A DNA stretch of 64,000 nt, from the NCBI RefSeq assembly GCF_051014445.1, contig NW_027488366.1:19362001-19426000 (forward strand), given 5' to 3'. The stretch is from Colletes latitarsis. Its lineage: Eukaryota; Arthropoda; Insecta; Hymenoptera; Colletidae. The notes beneath the pieces were generated by a model, which was given only the letters and a program-made list of their open reading frames with translations, had not been told where the DNA came from and made no database searches. The position numbers and the translations under genes were made by a program. Positions 54,721 through 64,000 of the stretch are shown here, piece after piece (position 1 is the first letter of the stretch; every line of letters starts with the position of its first letter).

Positions 54721-57700
54721 AATTGACTGTTTCAGTGTGGTCCCACATTACTACGTGATCCAAACCAGAAAAAACCCAGGATCCGTATAACAAGTATGTG
54801 AACAATGCGAAAGTATGAGCCTGATGAGGGCAAATCCCAGACCTATCCCAGACCTAACTTGCGTTATCCTCTAAAATATTGATCGAAACCAGGTTTAATT
54901 GGCCGTTTCAGTGTGGTACTACATTACTACGTGATGCAATCCAGAAAAAGCCCAGGATCTAGCCATCAAGTATGAGAAATATGCGAAAGAATGAGCCTGA
55001 TGAGAGCAAATCCCAGACCTAACCTAGACCTAACATGCGTTATCCTCTAAAATATTGAGCGAAACCAGGTTTAATGGACTGCTTCAGTGTGGTTCCACAC
55101 TACTTTGTGATCCAAACCAGACAAAACCCAGGATCTGTTCAACAAGAATGTGAAAAACGCGAAACTGTGAGCCTGATGAGGGCAAATCTTAGACCTAACC
55201 CAGACCTAAGATGCGTTATCCTCTAAAATATTTATCCAGACCAGGTTTCATTGAATGTTTCAGTGTGGTACCACTTTACTACGTGATCCAATCCAGAAAT
55301 AGCCCAGGATCTAGCCATGAAGTATGAGAAATGTGCGAAAGTATGAGCCAGTTGAGGGCAAATCCCAGACATATCCCAGACCTAACTTGCGTTGTCCTCT
55401 AAGATATTGATGGAAACCAGGTTTAATTGACTGTTTCAGTGTTGTACTTCATTACTACGTGATGCAATCCAGAAAAAGCCCAGGATCTAGCCATCAAGTA
55501 TGAGAAATATGCGAAAAAATGAGCCTGATGAGAGCAAATCCCAGACCTAACCTATACCTAACATGAATTATTCTCTAAAATATTGATCGAAACCAGGTTT
55601 AATCGACTGTTTCAGTGTGGTACCACATTACTACGTGATCCAAACCAGTCAAAACACAGGATCTGTTCAACAAGAATGTGAAAAACGCGAAACTGTGAGC
55701 CTGATGAGGGCAAATCTTAGACCTAACCCCGACCTAAGATGCGTTATCCTCTAAAATATTTATCCAGACCAGGTTTCATTGAATGTTTCAGTGTGGCACC
55801 ACTTTACTACGTGATGCAATACAGAAATAGCCCAGGATCTAGCCATGAAGTATGAGAAATATGCGAAAGTAAGAGCCTGATGAGGGCAAATCCTAGACCT
55901 ATCCCAGACCTAACTTGCGTTATCCTCTAAAATATTGATCGAAACCAGGTTTAATTGACTGTTTCAGCGTGGTACCACATTACTACGTGATACAAGCCAG
56001 AAACAGCCCAGGATCTGTTCAACATGTACGAGACATATGCGAAAGAAAGAGCCTGATGAGAGCAAATCCCAGACCTAACCTAGACCTAACATGAATTATT
56101 CTCTAAAATATTGATCGAAACCAGGTTTAATTGACTGTTTCAGGGTTGTACTTCATTACTATGTGATGCAATCCAGAAAAAGCCCAGGATCTAGCCATGA
56201 AGTGTGAGAAATATGCGAAAGTATGAGCCTGATGAGGGGAAATCCCAGGCCTAACCTAGACCTAACATGCGTTATCCTCTAAAATATTGATCAAAACCTG
56301 GTTTAATCGACTGTTTCAGTGTGGTACCACATTACTGTGTGATCCAAACCAGAAAATAACCCAGGATCTGTTCAAGGAGTATGTGAAGTGTGCGAAAGTA
56401 TGAGTCTGATGAGGTCAAATCCCAGACCTATCCCAAACCTAACTTGCGTTATCCTCTAAAATTTTGATCGAAACCAGGTTTAATCGACTGTTTCAGTGTG
56501 GTACCACATTACTACGTGATCCAAACCAGAAAAAACCCAGGATCCGTTCAACAAGTATGTGAAGAATGCGAAAGTATGAGTCTGATGAGTGAAAATCCCA
56601 GACCTATCCCAGACCTAACTTGCGTTATCCTCTAAAATATTGATCGAAACCAGGTTTAATCGACTGTTTCAGCGTGGTACCACATTACTATGTGATACAA
56701 TCCAGAAACAGCCCAGGATCTAGCCATGAAGTATGAGAGATATGCGAAAGTATGAGCCTGATGAGAGCAAATCCCAGACCTAACCTAGACCTAACATGCG
56801 TTATCCTCTAAAATGTTGAGGGAAACCAGGTTTAATGGACTGCTTCAGTGTGGTACCACACTACTTTGTGATCCAAACCAGACAAAACCCAGGATCTGTT
56901 CAACAAGAATGTGAAAAACGCGAAACTGTGAGCCTGATGAGGGCAAATCCCAGGCCTAACCTAGACCTAACATGCGTTATCCTCAAAAATATTGATCGAA
57001 ACCAGGTTTAATCGACTGTTTCAGTGTGGTACCACATTACTACGTGACCTAAACCAGAGAAAACCCATGATCTGTTCAACAAGTATGTGAAAAACGCGAA
57101 AGTATGAGCCTGATGAGGGCAAATCCCAGACCTATCCCAGACGTAACTTGCGTTATCCTCTAAAATATTGATCGAAACCAGGTTTAATTGGCCGTTTCAG
57201 TGTGGTACCTCATTACTACGTGATCCAAACCAGAAAAAACCCAGGATCCGTTCAACAAGTATGTGAAGAATGCGAAAGTATGAGTCTGATGAGTGAAAAT
57301 CTCAGGCCTTACCTAGACCTAACTTGCGTTGTCCTCTAAAATAGTGGTGGAAACCAGGTTTCATTGACTGTTTCAGTGTGGTACTACATTACTACGTGAT
57401 GCAATCCAGAAAAAGCCCAGGATCTAGCCATCAAGTATGAGAAATATGCGAAAGAATGAGCCTGATGAGAGCAAATCCCAGACCTAACCTAGACCTAACA
57501 TGCGTTATCCTCTAAAATATTGAGCGAAACCAGGTTTAATGGACTGCTTCAGTGTGGTACCACACTACTTTGTGATCCAAACCAGACAAAACCCAGGATC
57601 TGTTCAACAAGAATGTGAAAAACGCGAAACTGTGAGCCTGATGAGGGCAAATCCCAGGCCTAACCTAGACCTAACATGCGTTATCCTCAAAATTATTGAT

Positions 57701-57851
57701 CGAAACCTGGTTTAATCGACTGTTTCAGTGTGGTACCACATTACTACGTGACCCAAACCAGAAAAAACCCAGGATCTGTTCAACAAGTATGTGAAAAACG
57801 TGAAAGTATGAGCCTGATGAGGGCAAGTCCCAGACCTATCCCTGACCAAAC
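54721..57851 (+). repeat. Irregular satellite monomers
   Basis: These are mixed monomer types without one dominant period. A variant CACACTACTTTGTGATCCAAACCAGACAAAACC recurs near 55097, 56858 and 57558. The first two are about ten monomers apart and the last two about four. Nothing but the satellite is present. Confidence 0.75.
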
Positions 57852-58555
57852 TTGCGTTATCCTCTAAAATATTCATCAAGACCAGGTTTAATTGAATGTT
57901 TCAGTGTGGTACCACATTACTACGTGATCCAAACCGGTAAAAACCCAGGATCCGCTCAACAAGTATGTGAAGAATGCGAAAGTATGAGTCTGATGAGTGA
58001 AAATCCCCGGCCTAACCTAGACCTAACATGCGTTATCCTCAAAAATATTGATCGAAACCAGGTTTAATCGACTGTTTCAGCGTGGTACCACATTACTATG
58101 TGATACAATCCAGAAACACCCCAGGATCTAGCCATGAAGTATGAGAGATATGCGAAAGTATGAGCCTGATGAGGGCAAATCCTAGACCTAACCCAAACCT
58201 AACATGCGTTATCCTCTAAAATATTTATCAAGACCAGGTTTAATTGAATGTTTCAGTGTGGTACCACATTACTACGTGATCCAAACCGGTAAAAACCCAG
58301 GATCCGCTCAACAAGTATGTGAAGAATGCGAAAGTATGAGTCTGATGAGTGAAAATCCCCGGCCTAACCTAGACCTAACATGCGTTATCCTCAAAAATAT
58401 TGATCGAAACCAGGTTTAATCGACTGTTTCAGTGTGGTACCACATTACTATGTGATCCAATCCAGAAATAGCCCAGGATCCAACCATGAAGTATGAGAAA
58501 TATGCGAAAGGAGGAGCCTGATGAGGGCAAATCCTAGACCTAACCCAGACCTAAC

Positions 58556-58731
58556 ATGCGTTATCCTCTAAAATATTTATCAAGACCAGGTTTAATTGAA
58601 TGTTTCAGTGTGGTACCACATTACTACGTGATCCAAACCGGTAAAAACCCAGGATCCGCTCAACAAGTATGTGAAGAATGCGAAAGTATGAGTCTGATGA
58701 GTGAAAATCCCCGGCCTAACCTAGACCTAAC
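58556..58731 (+). repeat. Representative 176-bp monomer with its internal landmarks
   Basis: This monomer is close to the array consensus. By position within the monomer: 1-11 is ATGCGTTATCC; about 12-27 is A/T-rich; CCAGGTTTAATTGA follows; 54-65 is the perfect palindrome TGTGGTACCACA; 70-75 is TACGTG; about 95-102 is CAGGATCC, which contains a BamHI site; near 125-132 is TGCGAAAG; and 160-176 is CCTAACCTAGACCTAAC, two copies of a CCTAAC motif. The palindrome centre is a KpnI site. An ORF running through this monomer reads MRYPLKY at its start but ends in the next unit, as expected for a non-coding 176-bp period. The choice of ATG as first base is only a convenient phase. Confidence 0.9.
58609..58620. 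other. Dyad element TGTGGTACCACA of the monomer
   Basis: These 12 bases equal their own reverse complement. The element recurs once per monomer through most of the array. Other monomers keep arms TGTGG and CCACA but have TC, TT, TG or CA in the centre, giving an inverted repeat with a two-base spacer. A role as a DNA-bending, cruciform-forming or protein-binding site is inference only. Confidence 0.8.
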
Positions 58732-60124
58732 ATGCGTTATCCTCAAAAATATTGATCGAAACCAGGTTTAATCGACTGTTTCAGTGTGGTACCACATTAC
58801 TATGTGATCCAATCCAGAAATAGCCCAGGATCCAACCATGAAGTATGAGAAATATGCGAAAGGAGGAGCCTGATGAGGGCAAATCCCCGACCTATCCCAG
58901 ACCTAACTTGCGTTGTCCTCTAAGATATTGATGGAAACCAGGTTTAATTGGCTGTTTCAGTGTGGTCCCACATTACTACGTGATCCAAACCAGAAAAAAC
59001 CCAGGATCCGTTCAACAAGTATGTGAAGAATGCGAAAGTATGAGCCTGATGAGTGAAGACCCCAGGCCTAACCTAGACCTAACATGCGTTATCCTCAAAA
59101 ATATTGATCGAAACCTGGCTTAATCGACTGTTTCAGTGTGGTACCACATTACAACGTGATCCAAACCAGAAAAAACCCAGGATCCGTTCAACGAGTATGT
59201 GTAGTGTGCGAAAGTATGAGTCTGATGAGGGCAAATCCCAGACCTATCCCAGACCTAAAATGCGTTATCCTCTAAAATATTTATCAAGACCAGGTTTAAT
59301 TGATTGTTTCAGTGTGGACACACATTACTACGTGATCCAAACCAGAAAAAACCCAGGATCCGTTCAACAAGTATGTGAAGAACGCGAAAGTATGAGTCTG
59401 ATGAGTGAAAATCCCAGACCTAACCTAGACCTAACATGCGTTATGCTCTAAAATATTGATCCAAACCAGGTTTAATGGACTGTTTCAGTGTGGTACCACA
59501 CTACTACGTGATCCAAACCAGAAAATAACCTAGGATCTGTTCAACGAGTATGTGAAGTGTGCGAAAGTATGAGTCTGATGAGGGCAAATCCCAGACCTAT
59601 CCCAGACCTAACATGCGTTATCCTCTAAAATATTTATCAAGACCAGGTTTAATTGATTGTTTCAGTGTGGTCCCACACTACTACGTGATCCAAACCAGAA
59701 AAAAACCCAGGATCTGTTCAACAAGCATGTGAAAAACGCGGAAAGTATGAGCCTGATGAGGGCAAATCCCCGACCTATCCCAGACCTAACTTGCGTTATC
59801 CTCTAAAATATTGATGGAAACCAGGTTTAATTGACTGCTTCAGTGTTGTACTTCATTACTACGTGATGCAATCCAGAAGAAGCCCAGCATCTAGCCATCA
59901 AGTATGAGAAATATGCGAAAGAATGAGCCTGATGAGAGCAAATCCCAGACCTAACCTAGACCTAACATGAATTATTCTCTAAAATATTGATCGAAACCAG
60001 GTTTAATTGACTGTTTCAATGTGGTCCCACATTACTACGTGATCCAAACCAGAAAAAACCCAGGATCTGTTCAACAAGCATGTGAAAAACGCGGAAAGTA
60101 TGAGCCTGATGAGGGCAAACCCCA

Positions 60125-60153
60125 GGCCTAACCCAGAACTAACCTAGACCTAA
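60125..60153 (+). repeat. Tail motif expanded to three CTAAC copies
   Basis: Most monomers end with two CCTAAC-type motifs about 11-12 bp apart. Here there are three: CCTAACCCAG, AACTAACCTAG and ACCTAACATG in series. This adds about 11 bp to the monomer. Confidence 0.75.
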
Positions 60154-61190
60154 CATGAATTATTCTCTAAAATATTTATCAAGGCCAGGTTTAATTGAAT
60201 GTTTCAGTGTGGTACCACATTACTACGTGATCCAAACCGGTAAAAACCCAGGATCTGTTCAACGAGTATGTGAAGCGTGCGAAAGTATGAGTCTGATGAG
60301 GGCGAATCCCAGAGCTATGCCAGACCTAACTTGCGTTATCCTGCAAAATATTTATCAAGACCAGGTTTAATTGACTGTTTCAGTGTTGTACTTCATTACT
60401 ACGTGATACAATCCAGAAACAGCCCAGGATCTAGCCATGAAGTATGAGAAATATGCGAAAGTATGAGCCTGATGAGGGCAAATCCAGGACTTAACCCAAA
60501 CCTAACATGCGTTATCCTCAAAAATATTGATCGAAACCAGGTTTAATCGACTGTTTCAGTGTGGTACCACACTACTACGTGACCCAATCTAGAAAAAAGC
60601 CAGGATCTGTTCAACAAGTATGTGAAAAACGCGGAAGTATGAGTCTGATGAGGGCAAATCCGAGACCTAACCTAGACCTAACATGCGTTATCCTCTAAAA
60701 TATAGATCCAAACCAGGTTTAATGGACTGTTTCAGTGTGGTACCCTCTACTACGTGATCCAAACCAGAAAAAACCCAGGATCTGTTCAACAAGTATGTGA
60801 AAAACGCGAAAGTATGAGCCTGATGTGGGCAAATCCCAGACCTATCCCAGACCTAACTTGCGTTGTCCTCTAAGATATTGATGGAAACTAGGTTTAATTG
60901 ACTGTTTCAGTGTTGTACTTCATTACTACGTGATGCAATCCAGAAAAAGCCCAGGATCTAGCCGTCAAGTATGAGAAATATGCGAAAGAATGAGCCTGAT
61001 GAGAGCAAATCCCAGACCTAACCTAGACCTAACATGAATTATTCTCTAAAATATTGATCGAAACCAGGTTTAATTGACTGTTTCAATGTGGTCCCACATT
61101 ACTACGTGATCCAAACCAGAAAAAACCCAGGATCTGTTCAACAAGCATGTGAAAAACGCAGAAAGTATGAGCCTGATGAGGGCAAATCCC

Positions 61191-61219
61191 AGACCTAACC
61201 CAGACCTAACCGAAACCTA
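61191..61219 (+). repeat. Second tail motif expansion to three copies
   Basis: The tail reads AGACCTAACC, CAGACCTAACC, GAAACCTAAC, again three motif copies where two are normal. It lies about six monomers from the 60125 expansion but differs in detail. It may be related by duplication followed by mutation, or may have arisen independently. Confidence 0.75.
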
Positions 61220-62484
61220 ACATGAATTATTCTCTAAAATATTGATCGAAACCAGGTTTAATTGAGTGTTTCAGTGTTGTACTTCATTACTACGTGATGC
61301 AATCCAGAAAAAGCCCAGGATCTAGCCATCTAGTATGAGAAATATGCGGAAGAATGAGCCTGATGAGAGCAAATCCCTGACCTAACCTAGACCTAACATG
61401 AATTATTCTCTAAAATATTTATCAAGGCCAGGTTTAATTGAATGTTTCAGTGTGGTACCACATTACTACGTGATCCAAACCGGTAAAAACCCAGGATCCG
61501 CTCAACAAGTATGTGAAGAATGCGAAAGTATGAGTCTGATGAGGGCAAATCCGAGACCTAACCTAGACCTAACATGCGTTATCCTCTAAAATATAGATCC
61601 AAACCAGGTTTAATGGACTGTTTCAGTGTGGTACCCTCTACTACGTGATCCAAACCAGAAAAAACCCAGGATCTGTTCAACAAGTATGTGAAAAACGCGA
61701 AAGTATGAGCCTGATGTGGGCAAATCCCAGACCTATCCCAGACCTAACTTGCGTTGTCCTCTAAGATATTGATGGAAACTAGGTTTAATTGACTGTTTCA
61801 GTGTTGTACTTCATTACTACGTGATGCAATCCAGAAAAAGCCCAGGATCTAGCCATCAAGTATGACAAATATGCGAAAGAATGAGCCTGACGGGAGCAAA
61901 TCCCAGACCTAACCTAGACCTAACATGAATTATTCTCTAAAATATTGATCGAAACCTGGTTTAATTGACTGTTTCAGTGTTGTGCTTCATTACTACGTGA
62001 AGCAATCCAGAAAATGCCCAGGATCTAGCCATCAAGTATGAGAAATATGCGAAAGAATGTGCCTGATGAGAGCAAATCCCTGACCGAACCTAGACCTAAC
62101 ATGAATTATTCTCTAAAATATTGATCAAAACCAGGTTTAATTGACTGTTTCAGTGTGGTACCACATTACTATGTGATCCAATCCAGAAATAGCCCAGGAT
62201 CCAGCCATGAAGTATGAGAAATATGCGAAAGGAGGAGCCTGATGAGGGCAAATCCTAGACCTAACCCAGACCTAACATGCGTTATCCTCTAAAATATTTA
62301 TCAAGACCAGGTTTAAGTGAATGTTTCAGTGTGGTACCACATTACTACGTGAACCAGACCAGAAAAAACCCAGGATCCGTTCAACAGGTATCTGAAGAAT
62401 GCGAAAGTATGTGTCTGATGAGTGAAAATCTCAGGGCTAACCTAGACCTAACATGCATTATCCTCTAAAATATTGATCCAAACC

Positions 62485-64000
62485 AGGTTTAGTGGACTGT
62501 TTCAGTGTGGTACCACTTTACTACGTGATCCAAAGCAGAAAAAACCCTCGATCAGGTCAACACGTATGTTAGAACTGCGAAAGTATGACCCTGATGAGGG
62601 CAAATCCCAGGCCTAACCTAGGCCTAACATGAATTATTCTCTAAAATATTTATCGTAACCAGGTTTAATTGACTGTTTCAGTGTTGTACTTCATTACTAC
62701 GTGATGCAATCCAGAAAAAGCCCTGGATCTAGCCATGAAGTATGAGAAATATGCGAAAGTATGAGCGTGATGAGGGCAAATCCTAGACCTAACCCAGACC
62801 TAACATGCGTTATCCTCAAAAATATTTATCAAGACCAGGTTTAACTGAATGTTTCAGTATGGTACCACATTACTGCGTGATCCAAACCAGAAAAAACCCA
62901 GGATCCGTTCAACAGGTATGTGAAGAATGCGAAAGAATGAGTCTGATGAGTGAAAATCCCAGGCCTTACCTAGACCTAACATGCGTTATCCTCAAGAATA
63001 TTGATCGAAACCTGGTTTAATCGACTGTTTCAGTGTGGTACCACATTACTATGTGATCCAAACCAGAAAATAGCCCAGGATCTATCCATGAAGTATAAGA
63101 AATATGCGAAAGTATGAGCCTGATGAGGGCAAATCCTAGACCTAACCCAGACCTAACATGCGTTATCCTCAAAAATATTTATCAAGACCAGGTTTAACTG
63201 AATGTTTCAGTATGGTACCACATTACTACGTGATCCATACCAGAAAAATCCCAGGATCTGTTCAACAAGTATCTGAAGAATGCGAAAGTATGAGTCTGAT
63301 GAGGGCAAATCCCAGACCTATCCCAGACCTAACTTGCGTTGTCCTCTAAGATATTGATGGAAACCAGGTTTAGTGGACTGTTTCAGTGTGGTACCACTTT
63401 ACTACGTGATCCAAAGCAGAAAAAACCCTCGATCAGGTCAATATGTATGTTAGAACTGCGAAAGTATGACCCTGATGAGGGCAAATCCCACGCCTAACCT
63501 AGACCTAACATGAATTATTCTCTAAAATATTTATCGAAACCAGGTTTAATTGACTGTTTCAGTGTTGTACTTCATTACTGCGTGATGCAATCCAGAAAAA
63601 GCCCAGGATCTAGCCATCAAGTATGAGAAATATGCGAAAGAATGAACCTGATGAGGGCAAATCCTAGACCTAACCCAGACCTAACATGCGTTATCTTCTA
63701 AAATATTTATCAAGACCAGGTTTAATTGATTGTTTCAGTGTGGTCCCACATTACTACGTGATCCAAACCAGAAAAAACCCAGGATCCGTTCAACAAGTAT
63801 GTGAAGAATGCGAAAGAATGAGTCTGATGAGTGAAAATCCCAGGCCTAACCTAGACCTAACATGCGTTATCCTCAAAAATATTGATCGAAACCTGGTTTA
63901 ATCGACAGTTTCAGTGTGGTACCACATTACTACGTGATCCAATCCAGAAAATGCCCAGGATCTAGCCATCAAGTATGAGAAATATGCGAAAGAATGAGCC
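62485..64000 (+). repeat. 5-monomer block, 881-bp period, to window end
   Basis: TTTAGTGGACTG and the following divergent subtype occur near 62489 and 63370, and a TTTATCG(T/A)AACC monomer follows each. About 62485-63365 and 63366-63700 are the two copies, the second cut short. The window ends inside an ordinary monomer. Confidence 0.78.

Larger units (their letters stand above)
57852..58907 (+). repeat. Dimer higher-order repeat, three copies of 352 bp
   Basis: Open frames and the CCGGTAAAAACCC and GGATCCGCTCAACAAG variants fall at 57852, 58204 and 58556, each 352 bp apart. The partner monomers in copies 2 and 3 share GGATCCAACCATGAAG and GCGAAAGGAGGAGCC. The partner in copy 1 has a different mid-segment (CACCCCAGGATCTAGCC), so the first unit is chimeric. 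Confidence 0.86.
58908..62484 (+). repeat. Irregular monomers with a 5-mer relation (891 bp)
   Basis: About 60661-61000 matches about 61552-61890 at 891 bp (five monomers plus 11 bp). They share CGAGACCTAACC, ATATAGATCC and the shortened dyad GTGGTACCCTCTACTACG. TTTCAATGTGG occurs at 60014 and 61081. Single monomers carry extra tail motifs, described separately. An open frame at 59104 spans about two monomers only because of chance base changes. Confidence 0.77.
1..64000 (+). repeat. Satellite DNA array, ~176-bp monomer, about 363 head-to-tail copies
   Basis: The same roughly 176-bp unit recurs across the whole window, always in the same orientation. For example, the ATGCGTTATCC landmark occurs at 8870 and 9046, and at 58556 and 58732, each exactly 176 bp apart. 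From the first landmark at base 70 to the last at 63862 there are about 362 units, with a small net excess from monomers of 177-178 bp. Length variants come mostly from one-base gains such as GCGGAAAG for GCGAAAG, or AGAAAATAACCC for AGAAAAAACCC. Both window ends lie inside monomers, so the array extends beyond the window on each side. Known eukaryotic centromeric and pericentromeric satellites share this unit size and organisation. That this array is centromeric is inference, because sequence alone does not show kinetochore protein binding. Confidence 0.97.

Noticed and set aside
59104..59451. Longest open frame, 115 codons
   Set aside because: It spans about two monomers because of local indel and base changes that join two frames. 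The translated halves are two readings of the same monomer, without a recognisable protein domain.
61191..61219. True telomere repeat tract
   Set aside because: CCTAACCC is only a partial match, occurs at 11-12 bp spacing, and never forms uninterrupted six- or seven-base repeats.
70..63901. Many similar open frames of 60-84 codons, most starting MRYPLKYLSRPG or MRKYE
   Set aside because: They are one frame of the satellite monomer read again and again. They start and stop at the same monomer positions, and a 176-bp period shifts the frame at every unit. They differ by ordinary base changes, and copies lose the start codon freely (13449 against 17854). No ribosome binding site, splice signal or codon conservation is seen. 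Not genes.
1..64000. CRISPR array
   Set aside because: The repeats are directly adjacent, about 176 bp long and vary throughout. There are no short identical repeats separated by unique spacers and no cas-type genes.
1..64000. Known satellite family or species assignment
   Set aside because: The unit length is similar to several animal and plant centromere satellites, but I do not recognise the sequence. A database search with the consensus monomer is needed, so no name is given.

Overview
The whole 64 kb window is one uninterrupted tandem array of a satellite DNA. The basic unit is about 176 bp with roughly 40% GC. About 363 monomers run head-to-tail in a single orientation from base 1 to base 64000. 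I see no protein-coding gene, RNA gene, transposon, unique-sequence island, inversion or array edge. A monomer near nucleosome length, kilobases of homogeneous same-strand repeats, and nested higher-order duplications are typical of eukaryotic centromeric or pericentromeric satellites. I do not recognise the monomer and cannot name the species, or say whether it is an animal or a plant.

Each monomer, phased from its ATGCGTTATCC segment, holds in order: an A/T-rich stretch; a CCAGGTTTAATTGA block; a dyad with arms TGTGG and CCACA around a variable two-base centre; a conserved CTACGTGATCCAA block; an A-run followed by CCCAGGATC; a segment with two main variants (CTAGCCAT or GTTCAACAAG); a GCGAAAGTATGA block; and a tail carrying two CCTAAC-type motifs about 11 bp apart. 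Monomers differ mainly at the dyad centre, the mid-segment and the tail, and these variants allow duplicated blocks to be traced by eye.

Layout: 1-8.4 kb is an older mosaic with 11-mer (about 1.94 kb) and 21-mer (3,696 bp) relations. 8.5-9.9 kb is a tetramer duplication (703 bp). 9.8-18.6 kb is a nearly perfect tandem duplication of a 25-monomer, 4,405-bp block. 18.4-25.0 kb is a 20-monomer (3,521 bp) duplication, with an 11-monomer (1,936 bp) duplication nested on it at 23.1-27.0 kb. 27-35 kb carries tetramer, 13-mer and 16-mer relations. 35.1-46.2 kb holds three copies of a larger block, one of them expanded from 3,703 to 5,288 bp. 46.2-51.6 kb has 9-mer (1,589 bp) and 11-mer (1,941 bp) repeats. 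52.6-53.2 kb has single monomers copied in tandem. 57.9-58.9 kb has a dimer (352 bp) in three copies. 59-64 kb has 5-mer relations (881-891 bp) and a short expansion of the tail motif.

The many 60-115 codon open frames are by-products of the repeat. Because 176 is not a multiple of 3, a frame that is open through one monomer normally meets a stop in the next. No new protein or RNA system is visible. The points most worth following up are the dyad whose arms persist while its centre and flanks change, the multi-scale recent duplication structure, and the apparent clustering of duplication edges at the dyad and the tail motif. Block boundaries were found by eye and are good to about 20 bp.
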